From positions 1 to 26,266 of the forward strand of contig JAAAJB010000506.1 of the NCBI GenBank assembly GCA_016098155.1: DNA of 26,266 nucleotides. The letters run 5' to 3'. The notes beneath the pieces were generated by a model. That model made no database searches and was not told where the DNA came from. It was given only the letters and a program-made list of their open reading frames with translations. Origin of the DNA: Actinomortierella ambigua (taxonomy: Eukaryota > Mortierellomycota > Mortierellomycetes > Mortierellales > Mortierellaceae). Each line of letters starts with the position of its first letter. The first letter of the stretch is position 1. Below, piece by piece: positions 10,201-20,940 of this stretch. A program made the translations under genes and the position numbers.

Positions 10201-12803
10201 CTGAGGGTGACAAGTGGCGCCGCGATCTTCAGAACGGCGGCAAGGACATTGGCACCAAGGCCCAGCTCAAGTACGTCAAGATGAACATCACGGCGGACGA
10301 GCTTAAGAAATCCAAGAAGGCCCAGCGCGAGATGAAGGAGAAGCTCGAGGTTGTCCTGCGATCCGATGAGCAGCTGGCCGGTCTTGATGCTACGATGAAG
10401 TCGGCCGTCAACGAGCTGACCACGGCGGTTCAGAACGCATGTATCCCCGGAGGCCTGATGAAGAAGTTCCCCGAAAACAACATGCAAACGATGACTGTGT
10501 CTGGTGCCAAGGGTTCGTACGTCAACGTCACTCAGATCTCGTGCGCGCTCGGTCAGCAGGAATTGGAGGGTCGTCGTGTGCCCATCATGGTCTCGGGCAA
10601 GTCGCTGCCTTCGTTTGCGCCCTATGATACCTCGGCGCGCGCCGGTGGTTACATTGCTGGTCGTTTCTTGACCGGTATCCGTCCTCAGGAGTACTACTTC
10701 CATTGCATGGCTGGCAGAGAAGGTTTGATCGATACGGCCGTCAAGACGTCGCGTTCCGGCTACCTGCAGCGTTGTTTGATCAAGCACATGGAGGGTCTCA
10801 AGGTTGCGTACGACCAAACCGTCCGTGACTCGGATGGCTCCGTCCTGCAGTTCCACTATGGTGAGGACTCGCTCGATGTCATCAAGCAGGCTCACATCAA
10901 CCAGTTCAAGTTTAGTGCTGAGAACTCTATGGCGCTCATCGCCAAGTACAAGCCCGCCCAGGTGTTGCCCTTGCTGGAGCAGGTCGAGGCCATGGCCCAC
11001 AACAAGAAGGTGGCTCGCAAGCCTCACAAGTACGACCCCACATTGTCGCTGTACTCGCCTAGCAACCACGTCGGTGCTGTCAGTGAATTGTTTGAGAAGA
11101 AGCTGAACAACTATGTGGAGAAGAACCCCGATGGCATCATCCAGGATGGCAATGGCCCCAAGACAAAGCTGTCGGAGCGGTACCGAGGTCTGGACAAGAA
11201 GAAGTTCAAGGCGATGATGTATCTCCGGTACATGAACTCGCTGGTCGAGCCTGGCGAGGCCGTCGGTCTGTTGGCCGCTCAGGGTGTGGGAGAGCCCTCG
11301 ACGCAGATGACGCTGAACACGTTCCATTTTGCCGGTTTCGGTGCCAAGAACGTGACGCTGGGTATTCCACGTCTTCGTGAGATTGTCATGACGGCATCGA
11401 CCAAGCCCAAGACGCCCACGATGACTCTGAACATCAAGGCCGGTGTGACGGACGAGCAGACGGCGACGTTCTGCAAGGACACGTCCAAGCTGACGCTGGC
11501 CCAGTTGATCGATAATGTGCAGGTGACGGAGCGCATGGTCTCCAAGTCGGTGGCGACGAATCAAAAGCGCCAGAAGGTCTATGCGATCCGTCTGAACCTC
11601 TTCCGTGAGGACGAGTATAAGGAGGAGTATGGCGTGGATGCCAAGGCGGTCGAGCGTGTGATCGAGGAGCAGTTTGTCAAGAAGCTCGAGACGGCCATCC
11701 TGCGTGACCTGCGTCGTCTTACCCGCAAGACTAAGGGCGAGGACGGCGAGATTGGCAAGCCCAGCAAGGCAAAGGATACGGCGGCGAGCAACGGCGGCGA
11801 TGATGATAATGAGGAGGATGCTGCCGAGGTGTCGCGTCGCGATGCTGGTGGCGATGAGAGCGATGACGGCGATGGCGATGCGACGGCGTCCAAGATGGCG
11901 AAGCGATCGAAGCAGCAGGCCTCGTACGATGCTCCGGACTCGGACGATGAGGAGATCATCCGGTCGGAGGACAAGGTGATCGACCAGTTGGACGGCGATG
12001 CCTCGGATGTCGAGTCTGAGGTCGGTTCGGACAACTCGGAGGATGAGGACGAGACCGACAAGCGACACCGCGAGCTGCGTCAGAAGAAGGCCGCGACCAA
12101 GGCTGCCGCGGTGAGCGAGCAGAGCCGCAAGGACCGCGAGGAGCGTATCATGGCTCGCAGCCCCTATGTGAAGCAGTACTCGTTCGATCACAAGGAGGGC
12201 TCGTGGTGCGAGATTGAGATGCATTTCCCGGCCCAGACGAAGAAGCTGCTGATGGTGAACTTGGTCTCGGCGGTCGCACCCACGTGTGTGTTGCACGAGA
12301 TCCGCGGTATCGAGCGGGTGTTCATGTCGCAGGACGAGCAGGGCAAGCCCCAGATTGCGACGGAGGGCTGTAACCTCCGGGGCATGTGGGAGTATGCGGA
12401 TCTGATTGATGTCAACAGCATCTACTCGAACGACATTGCGGCCATCCTTCGCACATACGGTGTTGAGGCGGCGCGGTCGGCCATCATTCAGGAAGTCAGC
12501 GGCGTCTTTGGTGCTTACGGTATCGATGTCGACCGTCGCCACTTGACGCTGATTGCCGATTACATGACCTTTGAGAGTGGCTACAAGCCCTTCAACCGCA
12601 TGGGTATCGAGTCGTCGACGTCGCCCTTCATGAAGATGTCCTTTGAGCGTACGTGCCACTTCTTGACCCAGGCGACCTTGCACGGTGACTATGACTCGCT
12701 CGACTCGCCGTCGGCCCGCCTGGTCATGGGCCAGGTCGTTGAGGGCGGTACGGGTGCTTTTGATGTGCTGCAGCCCCTTGTTCCTGAGACGATGATGGTT
12801 TAA
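7241..12803 (+). CDS. RPA190: RNA polymerase I largest subunit (A190/RPA1), 4 exons
   Basis: This is the catalytic beta'-type subunit of nucleolar RNA polymerase I, which transcribes the rRNA precursor. Exons are 7241-7425, 7534-7693, 7794-8101 and 8216-12803; phases 2, 0 and 2 agree and give 1,746 residues, slightly above the yeast protein (about 1,660). Visible marks in order are DPALGP, the clamp zinc site CATC..CPGHFGH (C63, C66, C73, H76), CMFC (103-106), CENC (213-216), KRVNYAARSVISPD (about 506), the magnesium-binding active-site motif NADFDGDEMN (668-677), and the bridge-helix/trigger-loop block with GEPSTQMTLNTFHFAG (about 1243). A Pol I-specific acidic and Ser-rich region lies in the jaw at about 1390-1520. 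A second acidic patch followed by Lys/Ala repeats lies at about 267-340. The exon 2 start at 7534 was chosen over the nearer tattag because only it keeps the frame and joins directly to the zinc motif. The last exon of 4.6 kb is uninterrupted. Confidence 0.97.
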
Positions 12804-13256
12804 GTGGAGGAGGTATTATAGCAAAGTAGTGTTTTTTCTTGACGTAGACTTTTGAGGATGAAGCATACTGCTTTATTTTGTTTGTTTTTTTTCAACTTCA
12901 TTGGCATTTTATTATTTTGCATATTTCTAAAAGACGTTGCAGTTTCATCCCAAGTCTCTCTGGACCCGTTGTAGACGGTTGCCATGCATCCAAAGTAAGG
13001 GAAGGAGGACGCAAAAGAAAGGGGGGGTGTATGTTGGGGGAGAGGGGATAAAAAAAACGAAAATAGGGGTTGTAGTCGCATGGTCAAGTGAACATCCGCC
13101 TGACACTGGTGGGTGAGCATAGGAGACGCAACAAAGGGTTTGCACAGGAATATGGAATTCCCATTCTCTCTTGACAACACGCCATCTGTACTCCATTGAG
13201 CATTGCAATCATCATTATCTCCAACCCATTTCATCAACCCTCACCCTCCTCCGCAA
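12804..13256 (+). other. 3' flank of RPA190 and 5' flank of the next gene
   Basis: About 450 bp without a gene. The first part is T-rich, as expected for an untranslated 3' end (tttattttgtttg near 12870). At 13020-13052 a G-rich run (G7, then two further clusters of five and four G) sits on the plus strand. The last 60 bp before 13257 are C/T-rich with a CCTCCGCAAATGG start context. I see no TATA box or other clear site. Confidence 0.4.
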
Positions 13257-16200
13257 ATGGCTTCGCCAGAAGGTAATCATGCCTTTCTTTACAGGGGTGG
13301 AAAGAGCGCGCCACCAATTTTTTTTTTATCCAATTCCCGTTGCTGACCCTGTGAACCCTCAACACGATATTAACCAACCACATAGATTCGGGAGTTCTCA
13401 GGCAGCTTATTAGCCAGATTGACAGCGAGAGTAGGTCGAATGGTGGTTGCAGTATGATGATGAAGTTTCTCTCAGAGTGGTGCGTGTATGTCTCCCTCCC
13501 TTCCCCTGGCATGCAAGGCTAACCTTTTGTCTTCTCCTTGCAGTCTCAACGATCAAAGTGGAGCTCGATGAATCCCGCACAGGCCAAAGCTCGCTCGCGG
13601 GGTCCAAAGAAAGCTTTTCATCTCGCTCAGGTACGGGTCTGCAGTTGGAAAAGAGAGAAAGGGAAGAAAGAGAAAGAGAGAGAGAGAGAGAGAGGCGAGA
13701 AGTATGGCACTAGGCATTAGGCAATTGCATGACACTCAACGGCTCTGCATTGCCTCGGTTTTTATTTGGTCTATCTCTCCCCTTGGTGTACTCTTGTGCA
13801 TAACTAAAGGATCGCTGATTCAGAAAGCCACTCCACGTCTTTCTGGTGCACCATTCCAAAGCGAGCCAGAAGCACCACAGGTAATCTTCACGGAGCAAGG
13901 CAAGGCCTTATTTGGCGAATCTTCAGAATGGATTCAGGCCGAGCTGTACGGCAGCGGGTCGCTGGGTGCACCTTCGCTGGCCTCCTCCTCTTCCTCCTCT
14001 TCGCTTCGACAAAATCTTTCATTCAGCGGGAGAAAAAGCCCCTCCGACAGTGACGGGGTGGTGCCACGAGCTGACACGAGCATGGAAGGGAGCAACGGCA
14101 ACAACGACGACCACAACCAAGACGCATCGAGTGGGCACCTACTCGTGGCGCCGAAACTACTTGAGCTCTCATTTTCCAACAATGACTTGACATATTTGAT
14201 CGACGCTGCTGATTCCATCGACGACGACGAGGAGTATAGGAGCGAGCCACCATCGCCATCAACGCCTTCGGTGACCAACACCCATCGAAAAGCCTTGGGT
14301 CAAGACGCCTCAATTAAGGCGATTGCTTCCTCTCCATCCATCTCGAGTCTCAAGTATCAAGCGTCCTTCCCACCCAAGCACTCATCACCGTTGAAGGCGG
14401 GATTTGTTGCTGACGAGAGCGATTCCAACTTGGCAGCTGCGGGAACTACAAAAATAACGAAACTAACATCCGCTGATGGCGCCAAAGAGAACCAAAAAGA
14501 CGCACCGATTCCAAACACCAACGACACGAATCCGCCTCCATCAAACAGAAAGTTGTCATCGTCGTCGTCGTCGTCATTGTCGTCGTCATCGACACGTACA
14601 TCACTGGACAGTACGGGTCACGCTAAGGAGGACGTCGAGCCATCTGTGGTGCCACGTAGACATGGAACTGTCAGTACGAGAGATCAAGTGCGTGCCGAAC
14701 GCAGACGGCTCTCTCTCGTCACGGCGGGCGTGGGTCTCACAACTGGTCTGCATCATCACACGAGCGATAGCGGGACGGCGAGCAGTGCGTCCGAATACCC
14801 TTCCTGGGAACTGGCGCCCCCATCGCCTCCTGTGTTTGTCAAGGAAACGACAGGTTCAATGACTGCTGCTGCGGCAGCGGCAGCAGCAGCGGCAACAGCA
14901 GCGACAGCATCCACAACCTCCATTAACACCACGACAGCCATCACCTCCACAATTGCACCCTCCGTCCGTAGCCCTCCGCCAACGCGTAGGCTCCCACCAC
15001 CACCCGAGCAAGCCGAGGGCGACATGGCGGGACCGACGACAGCAGGAGATCTCGCAACGCCCATCTCGGCTACGGCCATGATGACTCCGACGACACCTCT
15101 GTCGACACGCGAAGCTCGTATCTTGGCTGGTCGAGAGGTCCTCCTTCGGTCCTCACCAGAATCGTATCGTCGCGCTCATCGCAGTGCGTCCATCATGTCG
15201 ACGTCCTCGACAGCATCGTCGTTGAATATGGCGGATCGAACGACGACGACGACTGCGCAGGGAGACTCATCAAGCATTCCTGGAGGCGGTGGCGATGCCT
15301 CACCCATGGTAGGAGGAGGAGGAGTACCAGCAGCAGCAGGAAAGGGTACGGGAACGACGACAGGGAGTATGGCCCGACAGGGATCCAACATGAGTGCCAT
15401 GCAGTACTGGAAGTTGGTCCAAGATCAAGAGCAACAGAACCTGAGAGATGCTCCAGGACTTGGAGGTGTCATGGGGGCTATCCCAGGACGGGGTCGGATG
15501 GTTGAGCTCTGGTCTCAGATCACCTCTGGCTCACAGGATTCAAGCGAAGGAGCCTCGCACGAAGGAGGCAAGGAGGCAGATGTGCATCCAGAGGGTGTGA
15601 TCAAAGTGCTTCCTGAGCAGCTCGTCTTTCCCGACCAGAGCATTCGCCCGATTCCGCTCAAAGCCTTTCGTGTGCGCAAGATGACCTTGATGGAGAGAAG
15701 TCAAGAATATGGTGAGTTGAATATTTTGTTGAAAGAAGGGAGATTCTTAATGTAGTGCCGACTGATGCTTCCATTGCACGAAAGAACTCAATCAAAATGG
15801 CCCCACTGTGTGTGTGTGTGTTTTTTTTTTTCATCAAAAAAAATGAATAGCTCAAGCATGCCACGAATTTTCCAAGGCACGCACGGGACTCGACGTCTGG
15901 ATTCTTCGCAGCATGATGCAGGACTGTCCAGAGGTGATGAAGAACCCGCCACCATGTGTTCTTCAAGCTCAAAAGGCAAACGAGAGTGCGACTTCAGGAG
16001 CGCGGCGTGCTTCCAAGGATGTCGGCCACTTTTATCTTAACAACAATAATAGCTGGAACACCTCATCCACGATCAGCCTCAACAGTCCCATGTCCGCCTC
16101 GACACCCACTTCAGCTGTGGGCGGAGGAGGCGGATCAAGTGTAGGCAATGGTGGCGGGTATGGCTTTGGCTCCGTGTCGTCGTCTACAACCGGTTCCTTT

Positions 16201-18414
16201 GTTGGTGGTGCGCGTGCCAAGATCAAGAATGCAGGCAAGAGGCTGTCCATGGAGATTTCCCATCCTTTTGCGACTAGCGGTCCGACCAACTCTGTGCCTT
16301 CGATGATGGAAGATGGCCGTCGGAGTTCCATGTCGACCCATAGCCAGAATAGCGTCAGGTCCTCGACCACGTCCGACCGATACAAGAATGGAGGTGTCGA
16401 GAGTCCGTTCTACAAGCAACAGATCACGAAATCGGCTGTCGAGCTTGGATCCTGGTCGTCGCAACGTTCACGTGCATTCTCGGAACATCATAGTCAGCAG
16501 CAGCAACAGCAAAACCAGAATCAGAATCAGGACCAGTTACACTCGCAGCAGCAGCAGCAGCAGTCAGGGCTACATGGAAGCATGGGCCCTTCAGGACAGC
16601 TGTCATCGTCGTTTGGCAGTCAGAGGGATTCCTTCCATCAATACTACCAGCAGCATCAACGACAACAACAACAGGGTCTATTGCACAGCTCTGTGCAGCG
16701 CTCATCGACCATCGGGCCGTCGTCATCCATCAATGGTAGCAACCAGAGCATAACAGCCTCTGCAGCCGCAGCCGCCACTACAGCTGCCACCACTGCAGCT
16801 GGTGCTAGCAACAGCCGGCAGCGGCATTCATTCAGCGGGGCTCGACCCCAAGGTCCAGGATCATTGCGCAGCAGGACGGCCGTTGATGTTCACGAATCGT
16901 CCACCATCGTCGGACGCCGCAACAGCGCTGCGGATGTAGGAGCAGGCGGCACAGGGGATGGACCAGGCAATGCTGGACCACCTCCATTTGGATCGATGGG
17001 TGGCCGTCGTCGGTCCATCATGGGACCGAGTGCCGAACCGACAGACCGCTACGGAGGGGCTAACAGTGGCAGCCTTCAAGGTCACAAAAGCTTGCGCTCG
17101 GCGCCCTTGCCATCCTCGAACGGAGCAGGCATGAGCACCACACCGGGAGGAGGTGTGCCGGGAAGCGGACATAAACATGAGATATCTAGTTCGACATCGG
17201 CGTCCTCGCTGTCATCCACCTCGTCGTCCTCGACACCCTCAACCACGACGACAACGACGGCGGCAGCGACGGCGGCGATCACGGGATCAGCATCAGCTGC
17301 CGTGAATGGTAGCGGTAGCGACAGCAGCAACAATAGTGGTGGTGGAAGTGGTATGGGTCCATCCAGACCCAATCCCCTCCAGCCGGCGTCGTCGTTCTCC
17401 GCGAGACGGCGCCCCATGAGCATGATGGTGAACACAACATTGACATCGCTCGCCGAGCACCAGGCCCTGACGACGTCAACCGAGACTTCCCAGAGCTCGT
17501 CTTCTGCTTCTGGCCTCCCTTCCTCTTACATCACTGCCACCTCTACCGCCTCCACTTCCACACCCTCCTCCACTTCCTCCTACGCGACAGCGACCAGCCA
17601 TGGTTTCCTCTCCATCCCACTAGCGGACGAAACTACCAGTAAGGAGATCTACTCTCCTCTAACGTCTCCCATCATCATCCCTGAGGGCGGGTTCAATATT
17701 CCGGCAGGATCAACGCTGGCCCAGCGTGCGGTGGCAATGAACAGCCCACCCACACCGCGTGAAGGTGGTATCGCCAGCGGCGGTATGGCACGTCCGTTGA
17801 CGTTTGCCGGGTATGGATCTGGGGGGATGAACGTGTCATCACTAGCACTGGGGCCTCCATCGTTGTCATCCGCATCACTAGCGTCATTCTCTTTGAACGA
17901 GGTGACCAGCAGCGGTGGCGTCCAAGGAGGAGGAGGAGGAAGTCTCTCTCCAAAGTCATCCAAGAAGAAGAAGGACAGCAGTAGTAGTAGCAGCAGCGGG
18001 GGAGGAAGTGGTGGCCATGAGAGTCTGAGCTTCAAGAAATCATTCCGACGCGACTTGTCGTTCCGGCGCTTGGCGAGACCGGGCCAAAACTCCAATAAGA
18101 ACGAACCCAACTCGCCTGCCTCGGCTTCGTCGTCCGTGTCGACGGCCACTGGCGCAGCGATGAGACCCATGTCGTCGGTCTCTGGAGGAGGAGGAGTGGC
18201 AGCTGCAGCTGCAGCTGCAGACCTGCAAGGATCAACTATCATGACGATGAACATGTCAGAGGCCTTGTGGGAACAGAGCCTAGACAACCTGAGCGACGTT
18301 CTTCCACATATCGATCGAGATCGTCTCCTCATTTACCTGCAACGGGCTGGAGGTGACGAGATGATTGCTATCGGGTTGGCTATGAGCGACTTGAGAAGTG
18401 GTGACCTGTACTAA
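13257..18414 (+). CDS. Large low-complexity protein with conserved central block and CUE-like C-terminus (5 exons), function unknown
   Basis: I do not recognise this gene. My model is 13257-13272 (a 16-nt first exon, M-A-S-P-E), 13386-13430, 13544-13630, 13828-15711 and 15851-18414, all phase 1, giving 1,531 residues. The least certain junction is the acceptor of exon 4: the first AG (13823) breaks the frame, and the next (13827) keeps it. The intron at 15712-15850 is well supported, because splicing joins MTLMERSQEYAQACHEFSK and continues to TGLDVWILRSMMQDCPE, one apparently folded, conserved block around residues 650-715. The rest is mostly disordered: Ser runs, poly-Ala (14863-14910), Gln-rich segments (16492-16565 and 16647-16674), and basic serine motifs such as RRRPMSMM and KKSFRRDLSFRRL that resemble phosphorylation sites. 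The last 45 residues (LSDVLPHIDRDRLLIYLQRA then GGDEMIAIGLAM) fit a CUE-type ubiquitin-binding helix bundle. A scaffold or regulatory role is plausible but unproven. Confidence 0.75.
13675..13694 (+). repeat. (AG)10 microsatellite in an intron
   Basis: Ten AG dinucleotides within the third intron of the large low-complexity gene, inside a wider purine-rich patch at 13650-13701. Confidence 0.9.
15807..15831 (+). repeat. (TG)7 plus T11 in the last intron
   Basis: Seven TG units followed by eleven T residues lie within the intron at 15712-15850. The tract may serve as a polypyrimidine/UG-rich splicing element ahead of the acceptor at 15850. Confidence 0.85.
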
Positions 18415-18429
18415 AAAAAAAAAAAAAAA
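18413..18429 (+). repeat. Genomic A17 run overlapping a stop codon
   Basis: The TAA stop of the large low-complexity gene runs straight into a run of 17 A residues in total. It is an oddly placed homopolymer; no other retroposition mark is visible because the gene has introns. Confidence 0.9.
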
Positions 18430-18629
18430 CCGTCAATGGGGTTGAGGTATTAAAATATGGTGTAGGTAGCGCTATAGAAACGAGATGATCGAGCGGCATC
18501 TGTCCGCAGATGGCTACGTTGCTAAAATGAGCGTGAATCAAAAGTCTGAGCTAGAAAATATTACCTGGAGGCCAGGCAGAACACGCAGGGCCACTTCATG
18601 CCATGATTTTTCGAGGTGGGGTCACATTC

Positions 18630-18872
18630 ATCCAATGGTAAAGCTTAAGAAAAAGAGCCTTCCGATGCGGAGACTAAGAAACCACTGGTGCCTGTGCGCT
18701 GGTCCTTTGTACCACAATTGGTTCCGAGGGCTTTGGGTCCGTCTATCGCGCTCAGCGAGAGGGTCTGCCGTATGCTGCCAACGATTGCGTCGCCTCCATC
18801 CCGTCATCGAGAGGGAAAATGATATGTCTGTGGAGCATTTCTTACCATCCCAACCGCGCCGTGGTTGGAATT
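18630..18872 (+). pseudogene. Decayed kinase copy related to the kinase at the left edge
   Basis: The plus strand at 18717-18794 reads IGSEGFGSVYRAQREGL and on to PYAANDCVAS. It matches the left-edge kinase (minus strand) at roughly 85% of bases by eye, including identical stretches such as tttgggtccgtctatcg. Damage is clear: the ATP-binding lysine codon is replaced by Asn (AAK to AAN), the glycine loop has Gly to Glu, and a net deletion of 16 bases after VAS shifts the frame. In the shifted frame the helix C start (IERE) is still readable at about 18807. Upstream similarity resumes around 18632 (atccaatggta), matching sequence just before the proposed intron of the left-edge gene. No C-lobe motif (HRDLK) is found, so this is a truncated 5' duplicate. 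It cannot encode an active kinase. Confidence 0.78.
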
Positions 18873-18882
18873 GAAATGATCT

Positions 18883-18927
18883 GAACCAAGGGAATGGTAT
18901 GAACCAAGGGGTTGGTATGAGCCAAAG
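18883..18927 (+). repeat. 18-bp tandem repeat, 2.5 units
   Basis: Units gaaccaagggaatggtat (18883-18900) and gaaccaaggggttggtat (18901-18918), then a partial gagccaaag. They lie just downstream of the kinase relic and about 340 bp before the GMC oxidoreductase start. Confidence 0.85.
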
Positions 18928-19262
18928 TCTATGTTGAGATAATTCGTTTCCTCAAGGCGCCAAGTCCTACCCCAGCCAAGAAGACGAACCGCCCAAATTT
19001 GACTCCCACCTATCAAGTTTGTTTAGCATTTCCAGAATTAACATTGGCTTCTACATGGAACCCTCATGATACCTTTGTGATGTTGCAGCCTAAATGGGTA
19101 TTGCGGCTGTGTCATCACACCATATCCTTCCACTCAATTCTATTCCCTTTACTCACGTACCCACTTGTACTTCTGACTCTCTAATACAGTACTGTACACA
19201 CCCTCCTTACTTGACACCTTAGACACTGCCCTTCTTTGTCTTACCCAGCCTTTGACATCGCC

Positions 19263-20786
19263 ATGCCCAGCACCAACGCCGAGAGCAGCGAATCCTTCGA
19301 CACCTTGATCGTCGGTGGTGGTTCAGCCGGAGCTGTTCTTGCCACCCGTCTCACCAAAGCGCCCAACCACAAGGTCCTCCTACTTGAGGCTGGCCCTGTG
19401 TACGCTCCAGACGCCTACCCAGCGGAAGTCGCCGACAGCAGCCTCCTAGGCGCGTACACTGGCCACGACTGGGGATACCGGTCGGAGCCAGGCCACATTG
19501 GCCACCCTATCGCAGTCTACCGCGGAAAGGTCCTTGGCGGGTCCTCTGCAGTGAATGGCTCGGTCGCCGTACGTGCCCTTGCCTCCGACTTGGACCGCTG
19601 GGCCGAACGGGGGCTCAAGGGCTGGCAGTACGACGACCTGCTGCCCAGCTTCAAGGCTCTAGAGTCCACTGACGCAGGTGACGATAAGCTGCGCGGCCGC
19701 ACGGGTCCGCTTCATATCACTCAGCTCGGCCTAAAAGACGTCAGCGTGATGCAGCGCGCCTTTGTTGAGGCTGCAATCGCCGACGGCATCCGCGCCACCG
19801 ACGATTTCAACGGCACCAACCCCGAAGGTGTCAGTCCCTACCCTATGAATGTGCACGATGGTGTACGGATCAACACGGGGATGGCGTATCTGACGGCGGA
19901 GGTCCGGTCCCGGAAGAACCTCACCATCCGCGGCGGTGTGCTGGTCGACCGGGTGCTCTTCGAGGGCGGGCGGGCCGTCGGCGTTTTGACCTCGGACGGC
20001 ACCGAACTACGAGCCAGCGAAGTGATCCTGAGCGCCGGGGCGTACGGTAGCGCGGCCATCCTCTTGCGTTCAGGCATCGGCCCCGCTAACGACCTGCGGG
20101 CCTTGGACATCCCGGTGATCGCGGATCTGCCGGTAGGACAGCGGCTTCAGGACCACCCCATCTACTACAATGCGTATGCCGCCTACCCAGAGCGCATCGG
20201 GGCGCAGACCCCGGTGATCGGCGCCAAGAGCTGGACGGCCAGTTCGAAGGCAGCCAAGGGCGAACTCGACCTTCACATCACGGCCACTCACCTCTTCGAC
20301 CACTCCACCAGTCCGACTGGTATCGGTTTTGTACTCGCGGTTGCACTGGTGCGCCCACAGTCGCTGGGAACCTTGACCTTGGCCAGCCGTGACCCTTCGG
20401 TCGCACCACGGATTGATCTCAACTTCCTCGCAGAACCTGAAGACCGACGCCGGCTGCTCGAGGGTGTGAAGCTAGCCCGCCGTCTCGGCGCGATCGAGCC
20501 ATTGGCATCTCTCATTGAGCGGGAGCTCAACCCGGGCTCTGATGCCGTCGACGACGCCGCGATCGAAGCTACCATACCGGGCACCCTCGACACGTACCAC
20601 CACCCCACCTCGACGGCCCCAATGGGTGCGGACGATGACCCAACGGCCGTCACCGACTGGCTCGGCGCGGTGCGCGGCGTCGCGGGGTTGAGAGTCGTGG
20701 ACGCCTCGATCTTTCCGGACGTGCCGTCAGCCGCCACCAATGTCACCGTGATTGCAGCCGCCGAGTACATCGCCGCCCACATCTGA
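19263..20786 (+). CDS. GMC-family FAD-dependent oxidoreductase, bacterial-like, intronless
   Basis: A single uninterrupted frame of 507 residues encodes a glucose-methanol-choline oxidoreductase. These flavoenzymes oxidise alcohols or related substrates with FAD. Seen in order: the dinucleotide-binding loop GGGSAG (18-23) with the acid of LLLEAG (E42), the GMC signature region GKVLGGSSAVNG (about 83), the second signature LSAGAYGSAAILLRSGIGPA, LPVGQRLQDHP, and the C-terminal domain with HHPTSTAPMG (H446/H447) and DASIFPDVPSAATNVTV (N493), the usual catalytic pair positions. The start is the ATG at 19263; the open frame extends nine codons upstream but only to TTG. No N-terminal signal peptide is visible, so it is probably cytosolic, unlike most secreted fungal GMC enzymes. 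Length, motif wording and GC-rich third positions resemble actinobacterial enzymes of the MftG/choline-dehydrogenase-like group. The substrate is unknown. Every other well-supported gene here has introns. Confidence 0.93.
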   Translation: MPSTNAESSESFDTLIVGGGSAGAVLATRLTKAPNHKVLLLEAGPVYAPDAYPAEVADSSLLGAYTGHDWGYRSEPGHIGHPIAVYRGKVLGGSSAVNGSVAVRALASDLDRWAERGLKGWQYDDLLPSFKALESTDAGDDKLRGRTGPLHITQLGLKDVSVMQRAFVEAAIADGIRATDDFNGTNPEGVSPYPMNVHDGVRINTGMAYLTAEVRSRKNLTIRGGVLVDRVLFEGGRAVGVLTSDGTELRASEVILSAGAYGSAAILLRSGIGPANDLRALDIPVIADLPVGQRLQDHPIYYNAYAAYPERIGAQTPVIGAKSWTASSKAAKGELDLHITATHLFDHSTSPTGIGFVLAVALVRPQSLGTLTLASRDPSVAPRIDLNFLAEPEDRRRLLEGVKLARRLGAIEPLASLIERELNPGSDAVDDAAIEATIPGTLDTYHHPTSTAPMGADDDPTAVTDWLGAVRGVAGLRVVDASIFPDVPSAATNVTVIAAAEYIAAHI

Positions 20787-20891
20787 AACCACATCCATCC
20801 TCTTGTATACACCGGCGATTTAGGAGAATCCAGTAGTTGGAGAATCACTTACAAGAGTGTACATATATTTCAAACTTGCACTGGCAGCTTT

Positions 20892-20940
20892 GCCCGGTGG
20901 TAGCACGCCGGGCGTTCTACCTAAGGAGATAAAACCTTAG
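20892..20940 (+). other. Two adjacent perfect hairpins downstream of the GMC gene
   Basis: GCCCGG at 20892-20897 pairs with CCGGGC at 20908-20913 (10-nt loop), and CTAAGG at 20921-20926 pairs with CCTTAG at 20935-20940 (8-nt loop). They start about 105 bp after the stop codon. No T tract follows, so they are not canonical bacterial terminators. They might be structured 3' UTR elements or chance. Confidence 0.5.

Noticed and set aside
8451..12683. Very long minus-strand frames (462 and 874 codons)
   Set aside because: They are antisense to the Pol I subunit gene and arise from its codon bias; no domain is visible in them.
16032..18332. Several minus-strand frames rich in Leu, Pro and Val
   Set aside because: They mirror the Ser/Gln/Gly-rich coding sequence on the plus strand and have no independent support.
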